From: Kitasatospora purpeofusca
GTDB lineage: Bacteria; Actinomycetota; Actinomycetes; Streptomycetales; Streptomycetaceae
Length of the DNA: 64,000 nucleotides
Reading direction: 5' to 3'
NCBI RefSeq assembly: GCF_000718025.1
Contig: NZ_JODS01000012.1
Span: forward strand, 146,355 to 210,354
In this document: positions 24,069 to 32,059 of the stretch, piece after piece
Numbering within the stretch: position 1 is the stretch's first letter
How the letters are laid out: each line of letters opens with the position of its first letter
Made by a program: the position numbers and the translations under genes
Notes under the pieces: model-generated
What the model saw: the letters and a program-made list of their open reading frames with translations, nothing else
Told to the model about the DNA's origin: nothing
Databases searched by the model: none

Positions 24069-24145
24069 GCGCGGTCTCCTCCGCTTCTCGGTTCGACGGT
24101 GCGCCGCCAGGGCTTCGCCCGGGGCGCGGCCTTTCGGGTCGCGCC

Positions 24146-24585
24146 CTATCGCTCGGTGAACGAGACGGTGGGATGCAGCCCCGGGATCTCCTGCGGGACC
24201 CGGTCGTCGCGGCGGTCCGGGCCCGCTGCCGCCCGCCGGGCAGAACGTCCGGTCCGTCCGGTCGGCCGCCGTCCGGATCGGTGCGGCTGCGCGGATTGCC
24301 CCGCGCGTCGAAATCCGTGCTCGTGATGTCGCTGCGGGTGTTCCGTGCCGGACCGGTCCAAGTGACCGTGCGCCGGGCCGGAAGCTGGAACCGGGCCGGC
24401 TGCTGGTCGAATTACTCGCCGATCCGCGCGCAGTACCCGGTGTCGGTCGGCTGGGAACAGCCGTTCTGCGCCGTCGTCCCCTCGGTCAGGAGGCGGTACG
24501 AATTGCAGGTCCGGGTCACCGTGCTGGTGTCCGCTCCGAAGGTCCGGAACTCTGTGGACCCGTGGAGCGGGAACACCGAAGGCAT
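24146..24585 (-). pseudogene. decayed small gene upstream of the beta-rich protein
   Basis: ATG 24585 has a textbook ribosome site (AGGGGAGGG, 7 bases away) and opens a well-biased frame starting MPSVFPLHGSTEFRTFGADT, with cysteines at 27, 43 and 52. It stops at TAA 24412 after 57 residues. Beyond the stop the same frame stays protein-like for about 55 codons (FDQQPARFQLPARRTVTWTG and on). A different frame then looks coding and ends RVPQEIPGLHPTVSFTER at a TAG (24146). One nonsense mutation plus one frameshift in a gene of about 146 codons explains this. Alternatively the 57-residue frame is a complete small protein. Function unknown. Confidence 0.45.
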
Positions 24586-25024
24586 GCACCACCCTCCCCT
24601 GGTACTCCGACGCCGATCCGCTCGAATCCTTGCCCCGCACACGCATTCTCCGTACCTGCCGAAAAGCGGCCGACAATGCGGCGGAACGGGGTGGCAGGGG
24701 GTGCTGAACCGACCGAAGAGCGCCGGCCCGATCCGGCGGCAGTGGCTCAACCCCGTGAAGAGGCCCGTGAAGAGGACCCGTGAAGAGAACTGTTCCTGAC
24801 GGACTGCCTTGAACACGCCGGGGCGACCGTTTCACTGTAACCCGGCCGCAGCCGATCGTGTCCCTTCCTGTAATAGTTCCGCTCCACCGAGCGGCGTGCC
24901 GGTGGCGTCGGGTGGCGCGGAGGGCGTGCCCGGGACGCTCCCCGCGCGCCGGTACCGCCGTTCGTCAGCGCCCCAGCGCCTCAGCGCCTCCCTCGGCTCC
25001 TCGACGCCTCAGCTCCTCGACGCC
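24586..25024. other. gene-free stretch with short repeats
   Basis: No supported gene in about 440 bp. It contains CCGTGAAGAG three times (24753, 24765, 24778) and a 16-bp exact tandem duplication, CTCCTCGACGCCTCAG, at 24997-25012 and 25013-25028, which runs into the end of the kinase gene. Base composition between 24560 and 24870 is less GC-rich than average. Confidence 0.5.
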
Positions 25025-26482
25025 TCAGCGCCCCGGGGTGGCGCGGACCGGGAGGCGGGTCCGGAAGGTGCAGCCGGCCGGGGTGTCCTCGATGGTGAGG
25101 GTGCCGCCGTGCAGGGCGGCGATGTCACGGGCGATCGACAGCCCGAGGCCGGTGCCGCCGTCGTCGCGGCTGCGGGCGTCGTCGAGCCGGGTGAAGCGCT
25201 CGAACACCTTCTCCCGCTCGGCGGGCGGGACGCCGGGGCCGTCGTCGGCGACGTCGAGGACCGCCCGCCCCGTCGCCGGGTCGAGGGCGAGCCGCACCGT
25301 CACCCGGTGGCGGGCGTGGCGCTCGGCGTTGTCGAGGAGGTTGGTCAGCAGCCGCCCGAGCCACATCGGGTTCCCGGCCACCGCGACCCCGTCGGCCAGC
25401 TCCGCCACCACCTCCGTCCGCCCCGGGCCCCGGCCGTCCAGGCAGGTGCGCACCAGATCCGCGAGGTCCAGCTCCTCGGCCGGGCCGTTGTGCCCGGTGG
25501 AGTCGAGGCGGGCGAGCAGCAGCAGGTCGGCGGCGAGCGACTGGAGCCGGTCGGTGTCCTGGAGCGCGCCGGCCACCATGTCCGCGCGGACTGCGGGGTC
25601 GGGGTGGGTGTGCGCGACCTCCAGCTGGGTGCGCAGCACGGCGAGCGGGCTGCGCAGTTCGTGGGAGGCGTCGGCGATGAAGCGCCGCTGGCGGACCCCG
25701 GCGGCCTCCAGCCGGTCGAGCATGGCGTTCATGGTGTGGGCGAGGCGGGCGATCTCGTCCTCGCTGCCGGGTTCGGGCACCCGGCGGGCGAGGTCGCGGT
25801 CGCCGATCGCGGCGACCTCGGCGCGGATCGCCTCGACGGGGCGCAGCGCGCGGCCGGTCGCGCGCCAGGTGACCACGCCGACGGTGGCCACCAGGACGGC
25901 GCTGAGTCCGCCGAGCGCGGCGGTGGTGAGGTCCTCGGCGGTGTCGGCGGTGTGCAGGGAGGCGCCGACCCGGATGGTGACCGGGCCGTTCGAGGTGGCG
26001 GTGGTGAGGGTGGTGACCCGCTGGTGGTGCTCGCCGCCGAGGATGCCGAGGTCGAAGCTGTCGTGGCCGTCGTCGGTGCCGGTGAGGGCGGGGTGGCCGG
26101 CGAGGTTCTGGCTGGCGGCGACGACGGCCCCGGACGCGTCGGTGACCTGGACGAAGTCGGTGCCGGGGCCGAGCGGGAGCACGTGCGGCAGGGGTCCCTG
26201 GGCGGCTGAGGCGGCCACCGTCCGGGCCTGCTCGCGGGCGGCGGTCTCGACGGTGCGGTGCAGGTTGACCCGCATCAGGAGCACCACGGCGGCGGAGGCG
26301 GCCAGCAGGACGACGGCGACGGCCGCGCAGGCGGCGATCGTGGTGCGGGTGCGGACCGAGCGGGGTGCGAGCCGCTCGGTGGCGGCTGCGACCCTCGGCG
26401 AGCGTCGCAGCCGGGCGGCCCGCCGGCGGAGGGCGGCGAGCACGCCGGCGCGGGCGGGGCGGGACTCCTTGCGGTCAGCCAC
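25025..26482 (-). CDS. sensor histidine kinase (OmpR-partner type)
   Basis: A 485-residue membrane kinase. A basic cytoplasmic N-terminus precedes TM1 (about 49-70). An extracytoplasmic sensor of roughly 115 residues follows, then TM2 (about 188-206), a HAMP linker, the H-box DASHELRSPLAVL (His274), the N-box NLLDNAERHARH and the G-boxes DDGPGVPP and GGTGLGLSI. It should autophosphorylate and pass phosphate to the regulator encoded directly upstream. GTG 26482 was chosen because it overlaps the regulator stop by 8 bases. The sensed signal is unknown; the divergent DedA/PAP2 genes suggest an envelope-lipid or stress stimulus. Confidence 0.9.
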   Translation of the reverse strand: MADRKESRPARAGVLAALRRRAARLRRSPRVAAATERLAPRSVRTRTTIAACAAVAVVLLAASAAVVLLMRVNLHRTVETAAREQARTVAASAAQGPLPHVLPLGPGTDFVQVTDASGAVVAASQNLAGHPALTGTDDGHDSFDLGILGGEHHQRVTTLTTATSNGPVTIRVGASLHTADTAEDLTTAALGGLSAVLVATVGVVTWRATGRALRPVEAIRAEVAAIGDRDLARRVPEPGSEDEIARLAHTMNAMLDRLEAAGVRQRRFIADASHELRSPLAVLRTQLEVAHTHPDPAVRADMVAGALQDTDRLQSLAADLLLLARLDSTGHNGPAEELDLADLVRTCLDGRGPGRTEVVAELADGVAVAGNPMWLGRLLTNLLDNAERHARHRVTVRLALDPATGRAVLDVADDGPGVPPAEREKVFERFTRLDDARSRDDGGTGLGLSIARDIAALHGGTLTIEDTPAGCTFRTRLPVRATPGR

Positions 26483-27152
26483 CGTCGGCCGCCAGCCGGT
26501 AGCCGACGCCGCGCACGGTCTGCACCGCGGCCCGGCCGAACGGCGCGTCGATCTTGCGCCGGAGGGCGCTGATGTGGACCTCGACGGTGTTGGCCCCGCT
26601 GTCGGGGCCGCTGTCCCAGACCTCGTCGAGGATCTCCCGCTTGGAGACCACCTCGCCCGCACGGCGCGCGAGGTGGTCCAGCACGGCGAACTCGCGCGGG
26701 GTCAGCGCGACCGGTGTCCCGGCCCGGGCGCAGGTGCGGGCGGCGGAGTCGACCACCAGGTCGCCGAGCACCGTGCGCTGCGGGGCGCGGGAGCCGATGC
26801 GGCGGGCCAGCGCCTTGAGGCGGGCGACCAGCACGACGAAGGAGAACGGCTTGGAGAGGTAGTCGTCGGCCCCGGTGTCCAGGGCCTCGGCCTCGTCCCA
26901 TTCGCCGTCCTTGGCGGTGAGCATCAGGATCCCCACGTCACTGCCGGCGGCCCGCAGCCGGGAGCAGACCCGGTAGCCGTTGAGGCCGGGCAGCATGATG
27001 TCGAGGATGATCACGTCATAGGGGTGCTCGGTGGCGCGGGCCAGGCCGGACAGGCCGTCGTGGACGATGTCGACGGAGAACCCCTCGGCCTCCAGGCCGT
27101 GCTTGATCGCCAGGGCGAGCCGCTGTTCGTCCTCCACCACCAGTACGCGCAT
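26475..27152 (-). CDS. OmpR/PhoB-family response regulator
   Basis: A 225-residue regulator: receiver domain with the acidic pair E8/D9, phospho-acceptor D51 (YDVIILDIMLPG), T/K switch residues (LMLTAK, YLSKPF) and a C-terminal winged helix (ALTPREFAVLDHLAR to QTVRGVGYRLA). Partner of the kinase gene it overlaps. Its likely targets are its own promoter and the divergent DedA-PAP2 operon through the CTTCAG repeats at 27186-27220. Confidence 0.92.
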   Translation of the reverse strand: MRVLVVEDEQRLALAIKHGLEAEGFSVDIVHDGLSGLARATEHPYDVIILDIMLPGLNGYRVCSRLRAAGSDVGILMLTAKDGEWDEAEALDTGADDYLSKPFSFVVLVARLKALARRIGSRAPQRTVLGDLVVDSAARTCARAGTPVALTPREFAVLDHLARRAGEVVSKREILDEVWDSGPDSGANTVEVHISALRRKIDAPFGRAAVQTVRGVGYRLAADGG

Positions 27153-27185
27153 GCCCCAAGGGTCGCAGGTCACCGCGCCGGGCAG

Positions 27186-27220
27186 CTGAAGAGGTCTTCA
27201 GGTCTTCAGGAATCCTTCAG
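27186..27220. promoter_or_regulatory. CTTCAG repeat cluster, candidate response-regulator binding site
   Basis: CTTCAG at 27196-27201, 27204-27209 and 27215-27220, plus the inverted CTGAAG at 27186-27191. The last two direct copies are 11 bp apart, one helical turn, as is usual for OmpR-family sites. The cluster lies between the divergent two-component and dedA operons. Confidence 0.5.
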
Positions 27221-27308
27221 CGCCGTTCCGTCATGCTGGCCCTGTCAGTGGGGACCAGGCACGCCTCCGGGCGGCACGGCCCGGTCCCCTTCTCGGAAAG
27301 GCGCTTCC

Positions 27309-27959
27309 ATGGTGCTCCCCCCGACGGCCCTGCTGGCCGTCAATCCGCTGGACGCGGGCTCGCTGCTGGCCGCGTTCGGCGCGCTGGGCATCGCCGTGAT
27401 CATGTTCGCGGAGACCGGTCTGCTGGTCGGCTTCTTCCTGCCCGGTGACTCACTGCTGTTCACCGCCGGCCTGCTGTGCACCACCGGCGAGCGCAGCGGC
27501 CCGCACCTGAACCTCGGCCAGGTGCTGGCGGCCGCGGTGGTCGGCGCCCTCACCGGTGCCCAGGTCGGCTACCTGCTGGGCCGCCGCGGCGGGCGCAGCC
27601 TGCTCACCCGCTCCCGCAACAAGCACCTGCACGAGGGCGCGGCACGGGCCGAGGAGATCCTCGACCGCTACGGCCACCGCAAGGCCGTCGTGCTCGCCCG
27701 CTTCATCCCCGTGGTGCGCACCGTCCTCAACCCGCTGGCCGGAGCGCTCGGCGTGAACGTCCGCACCTTCACCGTGTGGCAGGTCGTGGGCGGCCTGGTG
27801 TGGACGGTCGGCCTGGTCATGGCGGGCTACGCGCTGGGCTCCTCGATCCCGAACGTCGACCACTACCTGCTGCCGATCGTCGCGGTGGTGGTGGCGGTCT
27901 CGCTGCTGCCGCTGGTGCTGGAAGTGGTGCGCGCCCGCCGCCGGGGCAGGACCCGGTGA
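27309..27959 (+). CDS. DedA-family membrane protein
   Basis: A 216-residue inner-membrane protein of the DedA/SNARE-associated family, thought to move or flip undecaprenyl phosphate or other lipids. Family signatures are FAETGLLVGFFLPGDSLLFTAG (about 33-54), GYLLGRRGGR and ARFIPVVRTVLNPLAGALGV (the conserved FxRxxP-type arginine segment). Start ATG 27309 with GGAAAGG upstream. It is the first of three coupled genes with two PAP2 phosphatases, which fits a role in polyprenyl-phosphate or phospholipid recycling. Confidence 0.88.
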   Translation: MVLPPTALLAVNPLDAGSLLAAFGALGIAVIMFAETGLLVGFFLPGDSLLFTAGLLCTTGERSGPHLNLGQVLAAAVVGALTGAQVGYLLGRRGGRSLLTRSRNKHLHEGAARAEEILDRYGHRKAVVLARFIPVVRTVLNPLAGALGVNVRTFTVWQVVGGLVWTVGLVMAGYALGSSIPNVDHYLLPIVAVVVAVSLLPLVLEVVRARRRGRTR

Positions 27960-28585
27960 GCGGGCCCGCCGGTGGAGCCGTGCGCGGGCTCGCCGTCGAC
28001 GGCCGTCCGGTCGACGGCGGCCTGTACCTGCGGATGGACCACTGGGCCGAGCACCTCCCGGCACCGTTCCAGCACCTCGTCGCCGCCTGGTCGGTCACCG
28101 GACTGCTGCTGCTCGCCGCGCTGATGCTGCTCGGCTGGTGGCGCTCGCGCCGCGCCGACCACGTCCTGATGGCCCGCGCGCTGGCGGTGCCCCTGGTGGT
28201 CACGCTGGCCTTCGCCGCGGACACCCTGCTCAAGTCGGTGCTGCGCGAACCCCGGCCCTGCCAGGTCCTGGAGGCCGGCCCGACCCTGGAGGCGTGCCCC
28301 GGCGCCGGCGACTGGTCGCTGCCCAGCAACCACACCGTGATCGTCTTCGCCGGAGCCGCCGCCCTGTGGCACGTCGACCGCCGCCTCGGCGCGCTCGGAC
28401 TGCTCCTGGCCGCGGTGATGGGCGTGACCCGGGTGCTGGTCGGCGTGCACTACCCGCACGACGTGCTCCTGGGAGCGCTGGTCGGCGCGGCGGCGGGCCA
28501 TCTGCTCGGCCTGCTGTCCGGCCGGGCCGCGCCCCTGGTCGACCGGGCCCGCGCGGGCGGGCTGCGGAGGTGGCTGACCGCATGA
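27956..28585 (+). CDS. PAP2-family membrane phosphatase
   Basis: A 209-residue multi-helix protein with the three PAP2 motifs: KSVLREPRP (K-x6-RP), WSLPSNHT (PSxH; Asn replaces the usual Gly) and RVLVGVHYPHDVLLG (SR-x5-H-x3-D-like, with Thr-Arg for Ser-Arg). It probably dephosphorylates a lipid phosphate or pyrophosphate such as undecaprenyl pyrophosphate outside the membrane. GTG 27956 overlaps the dedA stop (GTGA). It is a diverged paralogue of the next gene. Confidence 0.85.
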   Translation: MSGPAGGAVRGLAVDGRPVDGGLYLRMDHWAEHLPAPFQHLVAAWSVTGLLLLAALMLLGWWRSRRADHVLMARALAVPLVVTLAFAADTLLKSVLREPRPCQVLEAGPTLEACPGAGDWSLPSNHTVIVFAGAAALWHVDRRLGALGLLLAAVMGVTRVLVGVHYPHDVLLGALVGAAAGHLLGLLSGRAAPLVDRARAGGLRRWLTA

Positions 28586-29286
28586 CCGTCCGCCCCTCGA
28601 CAGCGGTCGCCACCGTCCTCGCCCTCTGTGTCGCGGCGTTCGCCGCCGTCGCCGCCCTGGTCGCCGCCCACGGCCGGGCGCCGTTCGGGTTCGAGCGCGG
28701 CGTGCTCGACTGGGTGGTGGCCCACCGGCCGGACCCGGCCGAGCGCACTGCCGAGCTCCTCACCGATCTGGGCACCGGGGTCTTCTCCTATCTGTTCGCC
28801 CTCACCGCCGGGGCCCTCCTCCTGCGCGCGACCCGCCCGCACCGGTCCCGGCCGGCGGCCGCCGCCGTGCTGCTCGCCCCGGTGGTGTGGCTGGCGGTGG
28901 GGCAGCTGCTGCGCCAGGGCCTGATGCACGGCTTCGGCCGGCCCCGCCCGCCGGCCTCGTACTGGGCCTTCACGGCACACGACTTCGCCTTCCCGTCCGG
29001 ACACGCCTTCACCGGCGCCCTCTCGGCGGGCCTGGTCGCCCTCGCGGTCGTCCTGACCCGCCCGGGCGCGGCCCGTTCCGCCGCGGCGGCCGCCGCCTTC
29101 GCCCTGCTGATCGGCTGCAGCCGGGTGTACCTCGGTGTGCACTGGCCCCTGGACGTGCTGGCGGGCTGGCTGCTGGCCGCCGCCTGGCTGGCCCTGGGCG
29201 TCCTGCTGTTCCGGAAGCAGCTCCGCGCGCTCCGGGCGACCGCGCTCGGGGCGACCGCGCTCGGGGCCGACCGCTCTCCGGGGTAG
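28582..29286 (+). CDS. PAP2-family membrane phosphatase
   Basis: A 234-residue PAP2 protein with LMHGFGRPRPP, FPSGHAFTG and CSRVYLGVHWPLDVLAGW, which keep the canonical residues better than the preceding copy. About six transmembrane helices. The C-terminus carries a short duplicated ATALGATALGA segment. ATG 28582 overlaps the previous stop. Likely lipid (pyro)phosphate phosphatase, co-regulated with DedA by the divergent two-component system. Confidence 0.87.
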   Translation: MTVRPSTAVATVLALCVAAFAAVAALVAAHGRAPFGFERGVLDWVVAHRPDPAERTAELLTDLGTGVFSYLFALTAGALLLRATRPHRSRPAAAAVLLAPVVWLAVGQLLRQGLMHGFGRPRPPASYWAFTAHDFAFPSGHAFTGALSAGLVALAVVLTRPGAARSAAAAAAFALLIGCSRVYLGVHWPLDVLAGWLLAAAWLALGVLLFRKQLRALRATALGATALGADRSPG

Positions 29287-29431
29287 GCGCCCCCCAGAGC
29301 CTGCCAACGGCGGGCGGGGGCGCGCCCGGTTTCGGCCTCGGTCGAAGGGCTTTGCCCGGGTGGCGCGGGCACGCCGAGACTCGTCGAGGCAACAAGCCAC
29401 CTGGAGAAGTGACTTGAGGAGAGTGACCGTC

Positions 29432-30001
29432 ATGAGGATCGCGCCTTCCCTCGTTCCCCGCACCGGTGTCGCACTGGGCGCCGTACTGATGGCGGCCGGC
29501 CTGCTGGGCGGGACCGCCGCACAGGCCGCCGACGGTGCCCCGGCGGCCGGCGCACCCGCCGCGGCGGCACCGGCCGTCGCCGCCGCGCCCGCCTCGGACG
29601 CCGACCAGACCGTCATCCAGGGCACCACCGGCCTGAACCGGGGCCAGAGCTGGTCCTCGCCGGACGGCAGCACCGTGCTGTACCAGCAGTGGGACGGCCA
29701 CGTGGTGCTCTACAAGAACAACGTCGCCATCTGGACCGCCGTCGGCACCTACGGCGTCGGGACGTACCTCTACATGCAGGCCGACGGCAACCTCGTCGCC
29801 TACGACGCCGCCATGCGCGCGGTCTGGAACAGCCGCACCCCGTACCACCCGGGTGCCTACCTCGCGATCCAGAACGGCGGCAACCTGGCCGTCTACTACG
29901 GCGGCACGCCGATCTGGTGGTCGAACTACCGGCCCGGCGGCACCGGCCCGATCGACCCCGACCCCGAGTGCACCCCCACCACCCACCAGCTCTGCCCGTA
30001 A
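29432..30001 (+). CDS. secreted bulb-type (B-type) mannose-binding-like lectin
   Basis: A 189-residue secreted protein: signal peptide (about 1-33, ending AAQA-A), an Ala/Pro-rich linker to about 60, then a beta-prism-II lectin domain (about 65-170). The domain has repeated sites YMQADGNLVAYD (the QxDxNxVxY carbohydrate motif) and IQNGGNLAVYYG, a degenerate copy. The short C-terminal tail PDPECTPTTHQLCP has two cysteines. ATG 29432 is preceded by GAGGAGA. It probably binds a mannose-type glycan outside the cell; the biological role is unknown. Confidence 0.82.
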   Translation: MRIAPSLVPRTGVALGAVLMAAGLLGGTAAQAADGAPAAGAPAAAAPAVAAAPASDADQTVIQGTTGLNRGQSWSSPDGSTVLYQQWDGHVVLYKNNVAIWTAVGTYGVGTYLYMQADGNLVAYDAAMRAVWNSRTPYHPGAYLAIQNGGNLAVYYGGTPIWWSNYRPGGTGPIDPDPECTPTTHQLCP

Positions 30002-30020
30002 CGGATCCCCCGCCACCGGC

Positions 30021-30061
30021 GACCGCCGGGGCCGCTCCCACCGGACGCGGCCCCGGCGGTC
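30021..30061. terminator. bidirectional terminator between lectin and P450 genes
   Basis: Perfect 15-bp stem GACCGCCGGGGCCGC (30021-30035) / GCGGCCCCGGCGGTC (30047-30061) with an 11-base loop, between two convergent genes. Confidence 0.8.
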
Positions 30062-30119
30062 GGCGTTCGCGCGCGTGCCCGCGCCCGCACGCGTGCCCGC
30101 ACCCACGACCGCGCCCACG

Positions 30120-31499
30120 TCATCGGACCACGACGCGCGCGTGCCGCCGCGCCGTGAGGGTGGCGGGCATCGGACCCGGGTTGAGGGTGAGTTGGGGCAG
30201 CCGCGGCGTGGTGAGGGTGCGGCGGTGCAGGTCGACGTGCCAGTGGCTGAGCAGCGAGGACAGCATCAGGACACCCTCGATCAAGGAGAACTCGTCGCCG
30301 ATGCACTTGCGGGCGCCGCCGCCGAAGACGGTGACGGGCACCTGCGGCTGACCTCCGTGCGCGTCCCAGCGGTCGGGGTCGAAGCGCTCCGGGTCGGGGT
30401 AGAGGTCGGGCAGGTGGCTGATCAGGTAGGGGCTGTAGGCGATCACCGTGCCGCGCGCGATCGCGTACGGGCCGAGTTCGGTGTCCTGCTCGGTCTGCCG
30501 GGTGAGGAACCACCCGGGCGGATACATCCGCAGCGCCTCGGTGAGCACCTGCCGGGTGTAGGTGAGCTGCGGCAGGTCGTCCCAGCCGGCGGTCCGGCCG
30601 CCCAGTACCGAGTCGACCTCGGCGGTGAGCCCGGCGAGGACGGCGGGGTGGGTGGTGGCCAGGAACAGCGCCCAGTTCACGGCGCCGGCGGTGGTCTCGG
30701 TGCCGGCGGAGTACATGGTCACGGCCTGGTCGACCAGTTCCTCGTCGCTCAGCGCGGGCAGGTCGCTCCCGGGGTCGCGGGACGCGATGAGCATCGACAG
30801 CAGATTGTCCTCCGCCGGTGCCCCGTCCGCCGCGGCGGCGACCCGCCGGCGGAGGGCGGCGGTGAGGTCGGCCATCGAGCTGCGCACCCGGCGGGTGGCC
30901 CGGTCGTAGCGGACGTTGCCCGGCGTGGGGACCTTGCGCAGCCGCTTGGGCAGCAGGGTGTGCCGGGTGAAGCCGGCGAGCAGGGTGTCGAAGTCGGCGG
31001 CCAGGCGGCCGTGCAGACCCGGGTCCAGGCTGGTCCCGAACACCGCGGAGAGCACGACGTCGGCGGTGATGGTGCGGGACTCGACGGCCAGGTCGACGGT
31101 CTGGCCGTGGTGCCACCGGCGGAGCGCGAGGTCCAGACGCTCCGTCATGATGCGCGCGTAGCCGGGGAACCGGGCGTGGTGGAAGGCCGGTTGCATCAGC
31201 CGGCGCTGCCGTCGGTGCTCGGCGGCCGGGCACGAGGCGAGCCCCTGGCCACCGGCCTCGCGCAGCCGCTCGAAGAGGGGGCCGCCCTTGTCGAAGACCC
31301 GGTCGCGCACCAGTACCGCGCGGGTCAGTTCGGGGTCGCACACGACGACCAGGGGCTTGCCGAGGAAGCTGATCTCCACCAGCGGGCCGTGCGGGGGCAG
31401 CCCGCGCAGGAACGCCAGCGGCTCGCGCAGGAACGCCGCCAGGTGGCCGACGACGGGCCTGGCGCCGGGGGCCGACGGGACGGCAGCGGTGCTGGTCAT
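30120..31499 (-). CDS. cytochrome P450
   Basis: A 459-residue P450 with the oxygen-binding I-helix AGTETT (265-270), ExxR (Glu321-Arg324, EALR), the PERF-like segment DPERFDPDRW and the heme signature FGGGARKCIGDEF (Cys399). The sequence style (GARPVVGHLAAFLREPLAFLRGL at the N-terminus) is that of terpene-tailoring P450s such as the PtlI type. ATG 31499 was chosen for its AAGGGAG site. It is transcribed divergently from the prenyl/terpene operon starting at 32060, so it probably oxidises that pathway's product. Redox partners are not encoded nearby. Confidence 0.9.
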   Translation of the reverse strand: MTSTAAVPSAPGARPVVGHLAAFLREPLAFLRGLPPHGPLVEISFLGKPLVVVCDPELTRAVLVRDRVFDKGGPLFERLREAGGQGLASCPAAEHRRQRRLMQPAFHHARFPGYARIMTERLDLALRRWHHGQTVDLAVESRTITADVVLSAVFGTSLDPGLHGRLAADFDTLLAGFTRHTLLPKRLRKVPTPGNVRYDRATRRVRSSMADLTAALRRRVAAAADGAPAEDNLLSMLIASRDPGSDLPALSDEELVDQAVTMYSAGTETTAGAVNWALFLATTHPAVLAGLTAEVDSVLGGRTAGWDDLPQLTYTRQVLTEALRMYPPGWFLTRQTEQDTELGPYAIARGTVIAYSPYLISHLPDLYPDPERFDPDRWDAHGGQPQVPVTVFGGGARKCIGDEFSLIEGVLMLSSLLSHWHVDLHRRTLTTPRLPQLTLNPGPMPATLTARRHARVVVR

Positions 31500-31560
31500 G
31501 GGACGGACTCCCTTGCTGGACAGGACTGTTGGAGGGCACTGCCGGTCGGACCGCCACCGC

Positions 31561-31590
31561 GTCCGTCGTGACGGACGCGCCACGACGGAC
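31561..31590. promoter_or_regulatory. inverted repeat upstream of the P450 gene
   Basis: GTCCGTCGTG (31561-31570) and CACGACGGAC (31581-31590) form a perfect 10-bp inverted repeat around a 10-base spacer, 62 bases before the P450 start. Operator or RNA hairpin; function inferred. Confidence 0.45.
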
Positions 31591-32023
31591 GCCGGGCGGA
31601 TGCGGAAGTGCGAGGGTCGCCGAGCGGATGCGGCAGTGCGAAGAGCGCGGTGCAGAGACGGCGTTTGCGCGAGCGCCGGGCGGACGGCCGGCGCGGACTC
31701 CGGGAGGGCGGCACGCCGAGGCGGCCGCCGGAGTCGACGGCCCTCACTCTAGGCAACGAGTTCCGGAACGTCCATGCCGAGGTCGAAGATCATTGGCGCC
31801 GCCCGGACCCACCCCGGAGGCTGTCAATGTGACCTGCATCACCCAGGAAGGGGCGGAACCAGCACGGAGCGTGACGGTCCGACGGGCGCTACCTGCCCGG
31901 ACATCCCGCCCGCAGAACGCGCTGCGTGAAAGCGGAGCCGGAATTTCCTCGTCCCGTCCCCCCTCCGGCACGGATTAATCCACGCCCCCTGGTGCGACCG
32001 GCGAAAGCCTGCTTAGCCTGTTC

Positions 32024-32045
32024 GTGACCTCCGGAGCGAGGTCAC
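32024..32045 (+). promoter_or_regulatory. GTGACCTC-N6-GAGGTCAC palindrome before the prenyl synthase
   Basis: Perfect 8-bp arms around CGGAGC, ending just before the GGGGGAAGGA ribosome site of the polyprenyl synthase gene. The length and symmetry suit a TetR/MarR/GntR-type operator; a 5'-UTR hairpin that hides the ribosome site is an alternative. Confidence 0.45.
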
Positions 32046-32059
32046 GGGGGAAGGAATTC

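Larger units (their letters stand above)
31500..32059. other. 560-bp divergent intergenic control region
   Basis: No gene supported. Besides the inverted repeats listed separately, it holds an 18-bp direct repeat with one mismatch (GCGGATGCGGAAGTGCGA at 31596-31613 and its copy at 31624-31641). It must contain the promoters of both the P450 gene and the prenyl synthase operon, but no clear -35/-10 pair stands out. Confidence 0.5.

Noticed and set aside
24148..24412. RHS/YD-repeat remnant (the phrase DFDARGNPRSRTDPDGG resembles a YD repeat)
   Set aside because: A single short match in a decayed frame; no second repeat, no large RHS gene and no toxin or immunity gene nearby.
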